From Protostelium mycophagum (taxonomy: Eukaryota > Evosea > Variosea > Protosteliida > Protosteliaceae): a stretch of 37,860 bases of DNA. The stretch lies in NCBI GenBank assembly GCA_002081555.1, contig KV921074.1:1-37860 (forward strand), in the 5' to 3' direction. The notes beneath the pieces were generated by a model. It was not told the origin of the DNA. It saw only the letters and a list, made by a program, of their open reading frames with translations, and made no database searches. Shown piece after piece: positions 9,538-20,997 of the stretch (positions are counted from its first letter, which is position 1; every line of letters starts with the position of its first letter). The position numbers and the translations under genes are program-made.

Positions 9538-11583
9538 ATGGACATGGACAGACCAGAGGTTAACAACAAGGGCGGACGAAACAGTGCTGCCAGTGTCATG
9601 ATTCTGAAAGCTGAGGGTATCAATTCTGGCAGCCGTCCAAGCTCGCCAGAGCTCGATAAGTCACCAAAAGGGTGAGTATGGTCATGCCGATATGGGAAAG
9701 CTGAATCAAATGCAGTTCGCCAAAAGCACCTCGATTCGCCCAGCTTAAGAGAAGGGCTTCTCTTGGAGAGCTCATTCTCCAGCAGATGATTGATGGCAAC
9801 AATAAACCAAGAGCTATGTCTCTTCTGGACGTCGTTACACAAGGGGACGTCACCAGCGGGCAGGATTTCTGCGAAGTAGGTGGTCTCTAAAATCCCTTTC
9901 TGAAAAATGTAGCTCATGCTGACTGGCCAATTCGATCGTTTGAAACAATTTGGTGCTAAGTTATCACCAAGTGTTCAGTGCGAATTGATAGAACTGATCT
10001 ACCAACTCCTTCAAACTGGTGACAGTTGCCACAACTTGGTTGATTGGGCTGTCCAAGATGAGATCTCCAGCGTCAGTGAGTATTACCTTGAGCACCACTT
10101 GCAGTTCTAATCACAAACAGAGGATCGACCTCTTTTGTTCAGAATGGACGGGCTAAATAAGCTGATCTTGAACCGCTCATACCGCAGTGATACTGTTAGA
10201 AGATGGCTGAGTTCTGTTTTCACCCCAGCGATAGATTTGATTCGAGAACATGGTGACCAACAACCAGCAAGCGAGACTTGTGACACCATCTTGAAGAATT
10301 TGGAGCAGTCCATCTGGGATTGCCCGCTGTGAGTTTCAACATTTCCAATCTCTCAGCTGAAACACACAGACATCTCAAGAAGCTTCTGGACAACATACAA
10401 AAACTAGCCGTTGTGAAGTTCCCACCAAAACCTGAGTCGGTAGAACCCCCTTTTGGACTCAGTTTCCTCATCTTTAACATATTGTGCCCATCTTTAATCA
10501 ACGGAAAAGAATGGGGCTTCATCAGCGCACAAGAATCTGAGGTTCAGAAACAGCTCATACAAGTACGACGCACACGGCTCCATCTCAATTGACATATGAC
10601 AGGTGTCAAAACAGATGAAAGATCTCGGTGTGAAGTCCTCCAGACCCGGAGCAGATGCGTCGTATATCAACAACCACTACTCGGAACTATTGGTATTTTG
10701 GGCCAAATTGACAGATCAATCTTCTTTGGAATTATCCCAGAGAATACTAAATGCCTCGATGCCACGAAACTCTGTCGGACCACATGATATGGCCCGCCTG
10801 AATGCAAGAAAACATTTGGCGCGGTTTGTAGATGGGGTCATATATTACAGTTTGAATATGTGGGAAGAGAATTTTCCAAGAAAATCGACTCCGTGTTTTG
10901 GAAATTTCAAAAGGTTGCGAATGATGTGGCATTGTACAAGCTCAAATTTCCGGTAAATTTCGTCCTTGTTCTTCATATTCTGACTGGAAAAGGGACAAGA
11001 CAATTCTACAGTCTGTTTAGAATACCTCGTTGATGCGCCTTTGGAACACACCTGGGAACTCTTCTCTAAACATTTAGATTTTGGACAGAAGAAAAGCAAC
11101 GGAGAAGAGTACACCACCACATATCAGAAAGGCAACTACATAGAGAGGCAGTTCACCCGCCCAGCTGATAAGCAGGTATATGAGTGGTCGATCATGGAAC
11201 CAGATCGTGTCATGCAAGTTCGTCTACAACGCGACACGCAAAGGAAGACCCAAACCTCGCAATTGAGTGAGTATCATCTACATGATTGTAGACTGATTAA
11301 ATAGTTGTGGGCGATGACCTGACCAAGGGTGACGACCCCAGACAGACTAGGATCAGACGTATGCTGACATTCGACAGCAAGGGAAATGTAAGTATTTTTA
11401 TGATCAATTCATATCATACGAAAATTGATTCTTGGTGTTGTGTTTCTCTCAAATTAAACAAAATAGGCGAGGAAGTCCGCAGTCCAAGCAAGTATTAATG
11501 ACTGTCTTGCCATCAAAAAGGAGATAGAGGATCAATTTAAATTTTCCAACCCAAATAAATTGAAGCCCACCAGCGTCAGCTGA
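9538..11583 (+). CDS. RasGAP-like / START-like protein, or the N-terminal half of the following Munc13-like protein
   Basis: ATG at 9538 (MDMDRPEVNNKGGRNS) opens a Ser-rich N terminus with KRRASLGELILQQM. Exons at about 9709-9855, 9914-10100, 10144-10328, 10329-10561, 10606-10827 and 10851-10957 follow. The segment EPPFGLSFLIFNILCPSLIN resembles the RasGAP core motif F-L-R-x-x-x-P-A-I-x-x-P. Upstream, LNKLILNRSYRSDTVRRW aligns roughly with the region holding the catalytic arginine finger, but the finger is not convincingly present, so GAP activity is doubtful. From about 11020, EYLVDAPLEHTWELFSKHLD begins a START/Bet v1-like lipid-binding fold ('YLVDAPLEHTW'). The open frame ends at TGA 11581-11583, and AATAAA follows at 11602. 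A weak phase-0 join (donor AGC|GTCAGC at 11575) could bypass this stop and fuse it to the next gene. The join around 10957-11010 is not resolved. RasGAP-like and START-like are pattern-level calls. Confidence 0.55.
10828..10850 (+). other. Putative 23-nt intron
   Basis: gtagatggggtcatattacag-type sequence (GTAG...ACAG, 23 nt) lies between LNARKHLARF and FEYVGREFSKKIDSVFWKFQ. Removing it in phase 0 opens a coding-like frame. Reading through instead gives a poorer sequence. If real it is close to the smallest spliceosomal introns known, such as those of ciliates. Confidence 0.45.
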
Positions 11584-11954
11584 GACGCAAAAGAGAGTAC
11601 AAATAAAGGGATGAGTTCTTGATGGACAACTGAAATATCCATCAATCCTGACCACTCTGTTGAAGAACAGAAGAAACGTTTACTCGCCTTCTCGTTTATT
11701 CAGCCGCAAGTTGGCCTGTTTTACAACTGGCATCGTACATGCGGTGATCGGCCTCTGGGGACAGCCGTTGCCCCGGCTCAAGGTCAAGTATTGGTGATTG
11801 TAGTTTGTACCTCTATGTGACATTGTATTCTTCTCTTTAGGGAGGTGATGAACAGAAGGAAGGTCCCAATTTCCAAAAAGAGGAAGATTTCGTTGTAGAT
11901 TGAGTCACCAAATTGAATCCTTGACAGCGGCAGGAGCATCCCATAGACGTCATC
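11584..11954 (+). other. Coding-looking exons linking the RasGAP-like and Munc13-like regions
   Basis: From about 11633 the frame reads ISINPDHSVEEQKKRLLAFS and FIQPQVGLFYNWHRTCGD to GTAVAPAQGQ. A phase-0 intron (donor GTATTG near 11790, acceptor TTTAG near 11840) leads to GGDEQKEGPNFQKEEDF. Another (GTTGTAGATT...TTGACAG) leads in phase to RQEHPIDVIMVKK of the Munc13-like gene. A TGA lies just upstream of the first of these, so either a further acceptor (GAACAG near 11670) joins them to the RasGAP-like part, or they are 5' exons of a separate gene. A second frame is also open across 11610-11775. Confidence 0.45.
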
Positions 11955-14900
11955 ATGGTCAAGAAAATTTCAAAAAGCCCAAGCAAGGCAGACCTCACTG
12001 ATGAATCCTCTTCAGATGAGGAAGAGATACAAAGAGAGAGAGCTAAGACACTCCGAGCAGTCACAACTGACACTTACTTTATCGACCTGAAGAGTAAGTG
12101 CTGTTTGATCACGATATCGGATATGATGTAATATGATTACGGGCTGATGTCTTCACAGTCGCAGAGGCACGAAACTTTAGCTCTAAAAAAGGAGGTAATT
12201 TATCTTCATCTTGACTTCCCCTGAACATTGAAGTGGCGGATCCATATTGCAGTGTGAAATTAGATCAACTCAAATTCAAAACAAAAGTTGTCCACAAGAC
12301 TAATAACCCAAAATGGACGGAAGTTTTCCAAATGTGAGATCCATCATTTTTACATTGTCTACTTCCCTGATTCTGTCAACATCATCTGTTCATCCTGAAA
12401 CGATTAAAAGAGATCCTCTAAAATGTGAATTTCTTTGTGGCAAATGTGCTGTCTTCTGAGATCACAGAGATTGATGATCCATCATCATCTAACATTTTTA
12501 TAGACCTCTTTTACAGGCGGAAAAAGCGGTACTGAGCATCTCTTTGCACGACAAAGAACAATTCAGTAAAAAAACAATCGGCACATTATCCCTCCCCGTG
12601 ATCAACATCACACACGCCAATAAATTAGTCAGCGAGTGGTACACCCTCGGTATGTTATTCCACATCGTTGTAGATGTCGAATATGCGTTGTAGATACCTG
12701 GAAATTGATGATAAATAGAGGGGAAGAAGGGGACGGGGGCGTCAGGCGAGTTGTACATTATTGCAGAATACCGAACTATGACAAAAGAATCTGCACCTGA
12801 GCCAGAGGTGATGACGTCATATTCTATAAATAGATACATATCGGGAAATCTTTGTGTGCACGAGTTGAATTTTTAATGCGATAAAACGGTGACGTCATGA
12901 TGACATGTGATAGGTACAAGCAGCGGATAAATTCCACCTCCGTTTTCCCGACATCCCCCTCAACGAGAAGGTCCGAAATTTCCACGAAATTTCATCTGAT
13001 CATCACAGATCATCACCATCATGAGCGGGGGTTTACACGTCACCGGTATTTCTATACATGGCACCCTGTACATCACCGATGATCACATCTGTTTTTACGG
13101 CGGGAGCCTGAAAAAAGTCAAGGAGACGGTCCAGATCTCCAACATCAAAACCATGGAGAAGGAGCATTCCATCCTGATGGTCCCGAATGCCATCAGCGTC
13201 ACCACAAAAGATGGGAGATCATTGTGGTTCTCTTCTCTTCAAGATAGAGGGAAGATGTTTGATTTAATTACTGTGAGAAAGGAGGTTATCGCGGCAAAGG
13301 AAAATGGAATTCCCATGGTGAACAAGTGGCCCGCAGCGGAGCGCAAGAATTTGCCGAGGTAATTTCGTGGAAAATTTTTTGAATTTTTGGAAGATTTTTT
13401 GGAAATCAAAAAATAATATAAGTGGAAAAAATTTGAATACTCATCATCTACAACGCGTTTTGAAAATCTGAGACGAAAATAGAAACACCTCCATCGAGTC
13501 CCCCACCAAAACTGTCGACGTCGACACCCCCTCCCAAGAGATGACACTTCGCGTCAAACTACAAGGCGACACACAATACCAAGAGATTAACATAGATACG
13601 ACAAAGACACGTGTATACTCTGCGGTGAATGCAATATGCACACAATTTAATTTGACTACAACGGATGACGGTAGTAATTATTTTTTGGTCTATAAAAAGA
13701 AAGATAAAAAGAAAGCCACCACCAAAATTAGAATGGAGCCACAGAAGTTGTTGTCGGCGTATGAGCTGCCCCCGAGGGTGAGATATCTTTGTTTTGGGTC
13801 GTGATGTCATGGTTGTACTTATGAAAACAATTATGTACGCAATCTCTTTGGCATGAAATTTATTTTTTTGTCAGAAATTTGTAGAGTTTTTTTACATGAA
13901 GAAATGTTATGATGAGAATATTATTTAATACAAATGTCAGGCAGCTGTCATATTATGTCAATCAGAAAAAGGCAGAATAGAAGCCCCACCACCACTTCCT
14001 TTCAAGACATATTCGGAGAAATATAATTTATCCGAAGGCCGGGACCACAATGACGTCATGATGGAGTTCGCGATGCATGCCGCGGAGTTTCCGATGATTT
14101 TCGAGGAACAAGAACACGATGGTAGGATCATCTGTTCTCCAAACATATTTGAAATTTGAATTATTCTGTGCGCGGGATTGTCGGACTACACACGAAAAAG
14201 AAATGAAAGTTTGTGATGATTGATCACGACATGTTGTGTGACATGATGATGACATTACATGACATCACGATGACATGAGTAGGAGAGGCGGTGACCACCG
14301 CCTTGAAAAAATCACTCATCATCTCGGATACTTCTTTCGAACAGGTGAAATTTCCTCGAAATTTCAAAAAAATCTGATGGTAAAAATAGATGCAAGAGAG
14401 GGTCAATCAGAACGGACCCGGCTTGGAGTCCATTTTGATAGATTTAGACCATAAATTCACCGAAATAGACAACCACCCCTACTACAACAGGAAAAATTTC
14501 GGGGTGGGTTTTGTGACGTCATCACCATCATGATGCTCGAGAGTGATGACGTCATGTTCATCACGACATCATGCTGACGTTTACAGACGTTCGAAGAGTA
14601 CGAGGCTTGGTGGCAGCTGGAGAAGGCAACCGTGTTAAAACAAATGCAAAAAATCATCACGACGGTGAGAATATTCACCTTACTGTAGTGTATTTTTTCT
14701 AAAGAATGACAGAGCAAGGGATTCTACGGTACTTTAACTCTGAAAGGTGAAGATTTCTTTCCACTCTTACACGTTGGAATGCGTGCTACCACATCATGAT
14801 GTGCAATCATGACGATGTTATGTTCTTTAATCATGATGTAACCATGATTATTGAGGGTCTTGATGAGATCATGGGCATGGTGTGATAATCAGGATGATGA

Positions 14901-17900
14901 GCTCGATATAGATCGAGGATCATGACGTCATCATGACGTAATCCTGACAATTCACAGTTGTCTCAGCTGAGGGGATACCTTCCAAAGATCACAGCGCACC
15001 TGACTCCTTCGCGTTGATCACTATGGATGGCCAGAGAGCAAAAACAAAAACCAAAAAGAAGATGTACGAGCCCAACTGGAGTGAGACATTCACTCTGTAA
15101 GTATTCGTTGTAGATGTGCACGTCATAATGACACTGGTTTTTACAGCCAAGTCACTTCTGCACAAGAGCCCCTACTCATTGAACTCCATGAGAAGGACGT
15201 AGTGAATTCTTCGGACGCACTCTGCAGGGTCGTAATATCCCCGGTGAGTCCGAAATCTCTGCGAAATTTCACGGATATCTGATCTACAACCAGACAGAAT
15301 TATTGAACAAGGCACAAATCGAGGATTGGTTTGATATGGAGCCTAAAGGAAGGATCCATCTCATTATCAATTTAGAACATACTTATGGCAAGGTAAGATG
15401 TCACACCATGTCTTTGAGACATCATGTCACCTGAGATGACATGTCATCGAGACATGATGGTGTGGACATTTGAGACATCACGTCATGACATGATACAGTA
15501 CCTGTACAAATTAAACGATATCATGGAGCTGTGCAAACACCCCGTCGGCTCTTCCGAGGTGACTCGTCATGACGTCACCATCAATTTTCCCTGAAATTTC
15601 CAGACCGCCAAACAAGAACCTGATGATTACGTGGCAGCCGCCTTGAGCAAAGCCAGAAGCATCCGGAGTTCCGGGAATGGAATCGTCACGAGAAAAAGTC
15701 AAGAAGTTTCTACTGACAGAAACCTGATGAACGATCCCAGCTTCACTGGGGGCAGTGTGAACCATAATAGGTTTTATTACAACCTGTCACAAGCACTGAT
15801 GTCTTACCAAGTGAGTGTATTTTCTATTTTTAGAGCAGAAATCGGCTTGTTTGCAAAGATATCTTGTACAATGAAAATGCGCTGAGGGGTTTATAGGTGA
15901 GGGAGGCAGGTGAGATCTCCGTCTACAACGAGGACTACGCCGCATTCTTGGAAGAATATGGCAAGAGATACGGTGTCTCTTGGGTCTTCACAAAGGTCAC
16001 GTGCGTGTCAGATTTTTATAGATCACGTGACTCATAAATGTAGACAATTAGCCTCCATAGAGGGTGTCTTTTCGCCCAATCCGGACCATATCTTTAGCAT
16101 CGAGGAAGTCCTCTCAGAGTTGAATTTTTCAAAAGAAAAAAAGGTTAACTTTATGCGGGATTCAAACTCCGATCCTTATTCCAAGAAATCTGGCGGGACC
16201 ATCACCACCGTTTTCGAGGTGAGTTGTAGATGGCGTTGTAGAAGGTGAGTATTCACCTCTTCAGGAAAAATTGTACAAAAAAACGGTCGAAAAATTTTGG
16301 GTTCATGTGGAGGAAATTGTGAAGAACCACTCTCAGTTATTTCCCGGCGTGAGTCTTTTACATCGTTGTAGATGGTCATATTGAGTTTCATCAGAATGAG
16401 CAGCCTGGGGTCATGAGGGCCCTCTGTCAGGTCATTTTATTCCTTTGTGATGAAAACGAAAAGAAACAGATCGAGAAATTGAGATATTATCTACAGGTAT
16501 TATTTATTTATTTTATTTTCTGCATCTACAACGAGGACGAGAATTGAAGCGTTGTAGACGAGTTTCGAAGAAAAATACGAAGAAATGTTGTCAAGAAGTA
16601 AAAAGTGGTCATCTACAACCACTTTAATGGGTGAGGCTGGAAGCGGTAAGTCTTCAACTGATCATGTCGATACGTCAAATATGTCAAAATGACATAAGTG
16701 TCAGATGTCAGTACTCCCAGAGAATACGACCCCAACAGACAGGCACTTACTTGTCCACAAATTTTGAGACTCTGCGACATGATTCAAGAAGATATCTTAT
16801 CAGAGATGTCTTTCCGCAAGTCCTTCCCAGAGTACGTAATTTGAAATTACTGTGAAATCTCGTGACATCGTTGTAGACAGATACAATTAGTGTCCTTTAC
16901 AACGAATGCATATTTAGATCTGTTCATGAACGAACTGCAAGCTTTCTGTGAAGAAGAGCAGAGCACTGAAGCCTTTGAGGTGACATACGCTATATCTTAT
17001 CGCAGATCTCTCGCAGATTATATACTGCAGGCATCAAGATGTCATCGTGACGTCATATGACGTAATCTCTCGTTGTAGATGTGTCTAATCTTTGACAGGT
17101 CTATTTCAAGGTCAAAAAACTGACAAAGCCCGCGGGAGACAAAGGACCAGCAAGACTGCTAGAGTTGGAGAAGTTATTCGTGCCCTTCATTTTAATCTGG
17201 TTGAAGGAAGCTTCCCAAAAACTGTCAAACTACGTCGACAACTCTTTCAAAATGGACAGAGTGAGTACCGAAATTTCCGGCAACTTTCACAAATCGATGA
17301 AATTTCTCTGAAAAATCACAGAGAGAGATGCTGTCAGAGTCCGTTCTGCACTCCTCCGCTGTCATGGATACGTATTCTGCGGTCTTCTCATCGCTTGAAT
17401 TTCTGACCAGCCTCGAAATGCAAGACCCCTTCTTTATCCTGAATTTCACCGAAGTCGTTTGTAAAACGTCAAGAAGATTCACCAAGATGCAACTGGAATT
17501 GTTCAAGTGAGTTTTCTGGGAAATTTCCGGGAAATTTCTGAGGTAAAAAGGTTGGAGACGGCTCAACAAGCGGCGAATAATAATAACATGCTCCTCGATA
17601 ACTCAAGAAGATCCAATGCTGCCAAGGTTTTTTTGTTTTACTCAACACACCTATCTACAACGATCATGACGTCATCCAGCGCGGTTCCAGGAACGACCTC
17701 CCCCCCTTCAACATGACCAAAGAGCACTGCATCGCCATAAACAATGTGGAGTCCGCCAAAAAAGAAATGGACAAATTTGTTAAGCAGCTAGAGGAAGAGA
17801 TGGACAGGTTCGAGTCATCACGGATGGTTCTGGGAAATTCCCAAGCCCGTGGGTCGCTGGAGCTGTTTGAGCGCGGAACTTTTGAGACTTGCATCGAAGA

Positions 17901-19350
17901 ATGTTTCAAAGCTATGAGAATGGACAGGGAAATGATGTGTGATGCCTTTTATTGTCACATGAGGCCGTATATTAGGCAGCAGATCAGGATGTCCACACAG
18001 GTATTTTTGTGATTTTTTACTTACATTATTATCATAAAAATTTGCACCTCACAGCAACTACAACTTGGAGGAAAATCTGACACGTTTCAGGACCATGAAG
18101 AGCTGTCAAAACTTCTCAGTTACCTTGACGACCAACTATCCGTCCTGTCAGATAATCTGTATCCAGATCTGTTCAAAGTCGTATTGAAATTCCTGTGGAT
18201 TGCTATAGTGAAGGATCTGAGATCTCTCATCTTTCCAAACTCTGACGCGGGGGCACTGATGACCCTGCAAGAGGCACAAAAATTGGTGGTGACACTGAAG
18301 GTATTTATTCTTTACTGATAAAATACGAGAAGAAAAATCACTGAAATTTCGCAGAGTCTTCAAGGATTTTTCTATGCTGATGGAGATGGTCTAACAAAGG
18401 AGACTATGAATCAGCAGACTCAAAGTTTAGAAAACCTGTTAGGTCAGTCATCTGTTCTCATCATATTTTTTTCGAAAGCTTTCGTCGAATTCTTCACAAT
18501 TTTATAAAGAATGAAAAATATTAATAATGAATATTAATAGGCCTCTACAACACTCCCACCATGGAGTTAATCGTTATCTACACACAACTCAACAACAAAA
18601 ATCAAAATATCACCACAAAGGCAGATCTCAGATCTACAACGATCGTTCCCACGATGACAGCAGATCTGGAAGGAGTGCAATCTACACACCCTAAGCAGAT
18701 CTTGGAGGGAAGGAAAAACGACAAGATCGCTCAGGCTTTTCTGAGAGAAGCAGAGGACCCCGAATTACACCAGAAACAGCAGCAGGTAAGGCTATTTATT
18801 TTGCAAAATAAACACATGCGACCGACAATTCAATATTGTTCAATAAAAAATGATATTTTATTGACTGGTTGTAGATACGCCAACAATTCCTCTTGACAGA
18901 ATCCGAGCTCATCCTTGACAGTGAGTTTGGAACATTTAGAATGCACATGATACTGACATCATCAGCGTACAAAGTGACGTTTGGTAAGGTTCCAGGAACG
19001 CTAGTCTTGACCACTAGTTACCTCCTCTTTGATTCTGTTCTCTCTGGGTCTGCAGAGTCAGACGACCAAATTGTAATCGAGCTCGCAGAGATAAAGCAAT
19101 TGACAAAGGTGAGATCTCATGGCAGGTTGTAGATGGTGATCTCATGGAAATACAATGGGTTGTCTTGACAGCGCTGACGTCATCACAGGAGAAGTTTGCG
19201 CTAATTTTGGATCAATTAGTTGTAGTCAGTGGAGAGAATAACGAGAAACACGTCTTCTCTGCTTACAGTTGTACAAACATGATGCAGGACATCATCAATT
19301 ATGCCGTTTTGGCTGGAAACAAAAGGTTCAAGGGGCAGGAAACAGTATAA
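11640..19350 (+). CDS. Munc13/UNC13-like protein: C2-GRAM-(UBL/RA-like)-C2-MUN-GRAM
   Basis: A conservative ATG is at 11955, with upstream exons likely from about 11640. C2 domain 1 (about 12065-12650) has YFIDLKIAEARNFSSKKG, ADPYCSVKLDQLKFKTKVVH, NNPKWTEVFQ and LSISLHDKEQFSKKTIGTL. A GRAM domain (about 12910-13300) has DKFHLRFPDIPLNEK and HGTLYITDDHICFYGGSLKK. A ubiquitin-like or Ras-association-like segment follows (about 13540-13775, VKLQGDTQYQEINIDTTKTR). C2 domain 2 (about 14710-15390) has LKVVSAEGIPSK, APDSFALITMDGQRAKTKTK, EPNWSETFTLQVTS and PLLIELHEKD. The MUN region (15495-18450) includes MHD1-like EVYFKVKKLTK, LFVPFILIWLKEASQKLSNY and SLEFLTSLEMQDPFFILNFT, then MHD2-like AKKEMDKFVKQLEEEMDRFE and SLELFERGTFETCIEECFKA. 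Near the end, LDSEFGTFRMHMILTSSAYK and VPGTLVLTTSYLLFDSVLSG form a second GRAM-like domain. The stop is at 19348-19350. By family it would prime or tether SNARE-driven exocytosis, with C2 and GRAM domains contacting membrane lipids. Introns carry TGACGTCA, GAAATTTC and GTTGTAG words. Confidence 0.85.
14514..14554. repeat. Paired TGACGTCA palindromes in one intron of the Munc13-like gene
   Basis: TGACGTCA at 14514-14521 and 14547-14554 flank a catcaccatcatgatg stretch, so the intron from about 14505 to 14585 can fold on itself. It is the densest example of a word that recurs throughout the window. Confidence 0.85.
15393..15497 (+). repeat. Intron made of imperfect GAGACATCA/TGACATGTCA repeats
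   Basis: Between exons ending HTYGK and starting YLYKLNDI, the intron repeats the words gagacatcatgtca, gatgacatgtcatcgagacatgatg and gagacatcacgtcatgacatgatacag. TGACATGTCA is itself palindromic. The repeats run up to the CAG acceptor. Confidence 0.75.
16500..16556 (+). other. Intron whose 3' splice site can pair with an internal CATCTACAACG
   Basis: The intron starts GTATTATTT after YYLQ and ends GCGTTGTAG before ACGAGTTTCGAAG (TSFEEKYEEML). CATCTACAACG about 30 bases upstream is the reverse complement of CGTTGTAGACG apart from one base, spanning the acceptor. The potential hairpin holds the AG in its stem. Confidence 0.65.
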
Positions 19351-19753
19351 AATTAGATGAGCAGTGAAAATCTTTCTTGTTTGAATTATTCACCTCTGAG
19401 ACTCATAATGCTGCTCTCCAGAAATCGTATCAATTAGTTGGTCGACATTACTCAAATGCACCAATTCTTAGCTGCCAGAATATGGTTGCGCTCCAGTGGA
19501 TGTCTTCATAGGGAGTGTGTTAAAAGAACCGTAATACGTAAAAGTAACATGTGTGTGACGTCGCAAAAATATCTGGGAAACACGTTCTCAGAATGGAAGC
19601 TAGATTTTGACAGCGAAATCCGTTATTTTAATTCGTGGAGCATCAAAATTAATTCGTGAAGGCGCGTCCACTTTGGTTTTAAGAAGATGAAATATTATTG
19701 AAGAGTTCGTATTGTACAATAAATCTATTAACAAGGGGTTGTTCTATCTATAG
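19351..19753. other. Convergent 3' gap between the Munc13-like and Zn2Cys6-PAS genes
   Basis: About 400 bases contain only a weak 73-codon ORF (19438-19659), which looks like chance. An AATAAA lies near 19719. This is the expected position of the two 3' UTRs. Confidence 0.5.
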
Positions 19754-20997
19754 CTAATATGGCACGGTTGGCAGTACAGAAAAGTGGGCGACGGTGAGGA
19801 GAGGCATCCCAAATTTGTCTCTAACGTTGGATATTGAGGCAGAGACGGGGACCTCTCTTCTCATCTTGGTTAAGAGTCTAGTTCTTGTTTGGTAATATCC
19901 TTGTCCTTCTGGGTTCTGCAATGTCTCTAATTGCTTCTGGCTGATACGGACAGAGTCCTCTGGATGGAACAGTGTATGAGCTGAAAATGATCGGCGGGTG
20001 TCGCACGATCGAAGCTCTTCATTAGAGAAGCCAACGAGGCGAAGGAAGGAGGAGTTTGCATATTGAATGCGACCTCCACTCGACCAGAAGACAACAGCAG
20101 GACCGTCTTGAATTTGATCTTCAATTTCGGCGAGGTAACTTTAAAACATTAGAATGTGTTGCAATAAAATAAGTGTACTCACTGGTGCAGTTTGTGCCAC
20201 TCTAGTGAACGGATACAACCCATAATGTCCGTCCATAAGCTTTTGATCTTTTGGAATTCTCGATGATATGAACCATCTTCTTTGGCGAGACCCAGGAAAT
20301 TCAACCACATGTCTCTATAATTTATGTTCATCTCGTCCTAAAAATATGAGGATTAATTCAATATCATCTGGTGTACACTTACATTATTACACCGTCCATT
20401 CGCGATCCCTAAGAATGGAAAATCCTCTCCTCTTAAGGTCCTTGATAATACATTAATCTCATCTTCTTCATCCTCGCTTGAAGAGGATGAGCCGTCTGAG
20501 CAGGGAGACTCCATGTGAGAAGAGAGGAACGGTAAGAGGAGGGCGAGATGTGATTTGTGTCGAGGTTTGACATCTTCAACATCAGAATCTTGGCCAGAGG
20601 GGGGTGTTCCTGGCATGGCCTCTAAGCTCATAAGGGAAGATATAGAGGATGTCGAGGTGCTGAGATTTCTGCGTCTAGATGTGAATTGTCTTCTCGTTGA
20701 CCTCTTCTCCTCTGGGGGCTCTGCATTGTCGCTATCCAGGGCCTCGACACCAGAATGTTCGTCTTCGCTGCAAGAGTCGCAGTCTGCCTCAGGAGTACCA
20801 ACAATCTCCTCGTCGCTGAAGAACTCTTCCTCCTCGTCAGATCCTCTATCTGAACGTCTCTTCTTTCCCTCCACTTCGAGACATTCTATGCCCTTTTCTG
20901 TGCACCTCTTGCATGGTCTCTGCTCGTCGCAGCCCTGCTTTCTCTTACGGCAGCTGTGACACGCTCTGTGCACTCGATTTGCTTTCCTCTTGTGCAT
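19754..20997 (-). CDS. Zn(II)2Cys6 transcription factor with C-terminal PAS domain (ERT1/AcuK-like architecture)
   Basis: The start at 20997 opens MHKRKANRVHRA. The binuclear zinc cluster follows: CHSC RKRKQG C DEQRP CKRC TEKGIE C, i.e. C-x2-C-x6-C-x5-C-x2-C-x6-C, within the first 45 residues and rich in K/R as usual for DNA contact. A long acidic Ser/Glu-rich linker follows (residues about 50-205, e.g. SDGSSSSSEDEEDEINVL). An intron (GTAAGTG near 20385 to TTTTTAG near 20342) leads to DEMNINYRDMWLNFLGLAKE. A second (donor GTGAGT near 20180, leaving CA|T) leads to YLAEIEDQIQDGPAVVFWSS and GGRIQYANSSFLRLVGFSNE, the PAS core. The end is TVAHFSVLPTVPY, stop at 19754. Zn2Cys6 plus PAS is the layout of the fungal gluconeogenesis regulators, but the linker differs and the target genes are unknown. 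Zn2Cys6 proteins also occur in Amoebozoa. It is likely nuclear and DNA-binding. Confidence 0.88.

Noticed and set aside
4448-19182. TGACGTCA sites as CREB/bZIP promoter elements
   Set aside because: They match the consensus, but almost all are inside introns beside splice sites, not upstream of genes, so a promoter role is not supported.
20555-20959. Plus-strand ORF of 134 codons, Ser/Leu-rich
   Set aside because: It is the mirror of the acidic Ser/Glu linker of the Zn2Cys6-PAS gene. The minus-strand reading has the zinc cluster and is clearly the real one.
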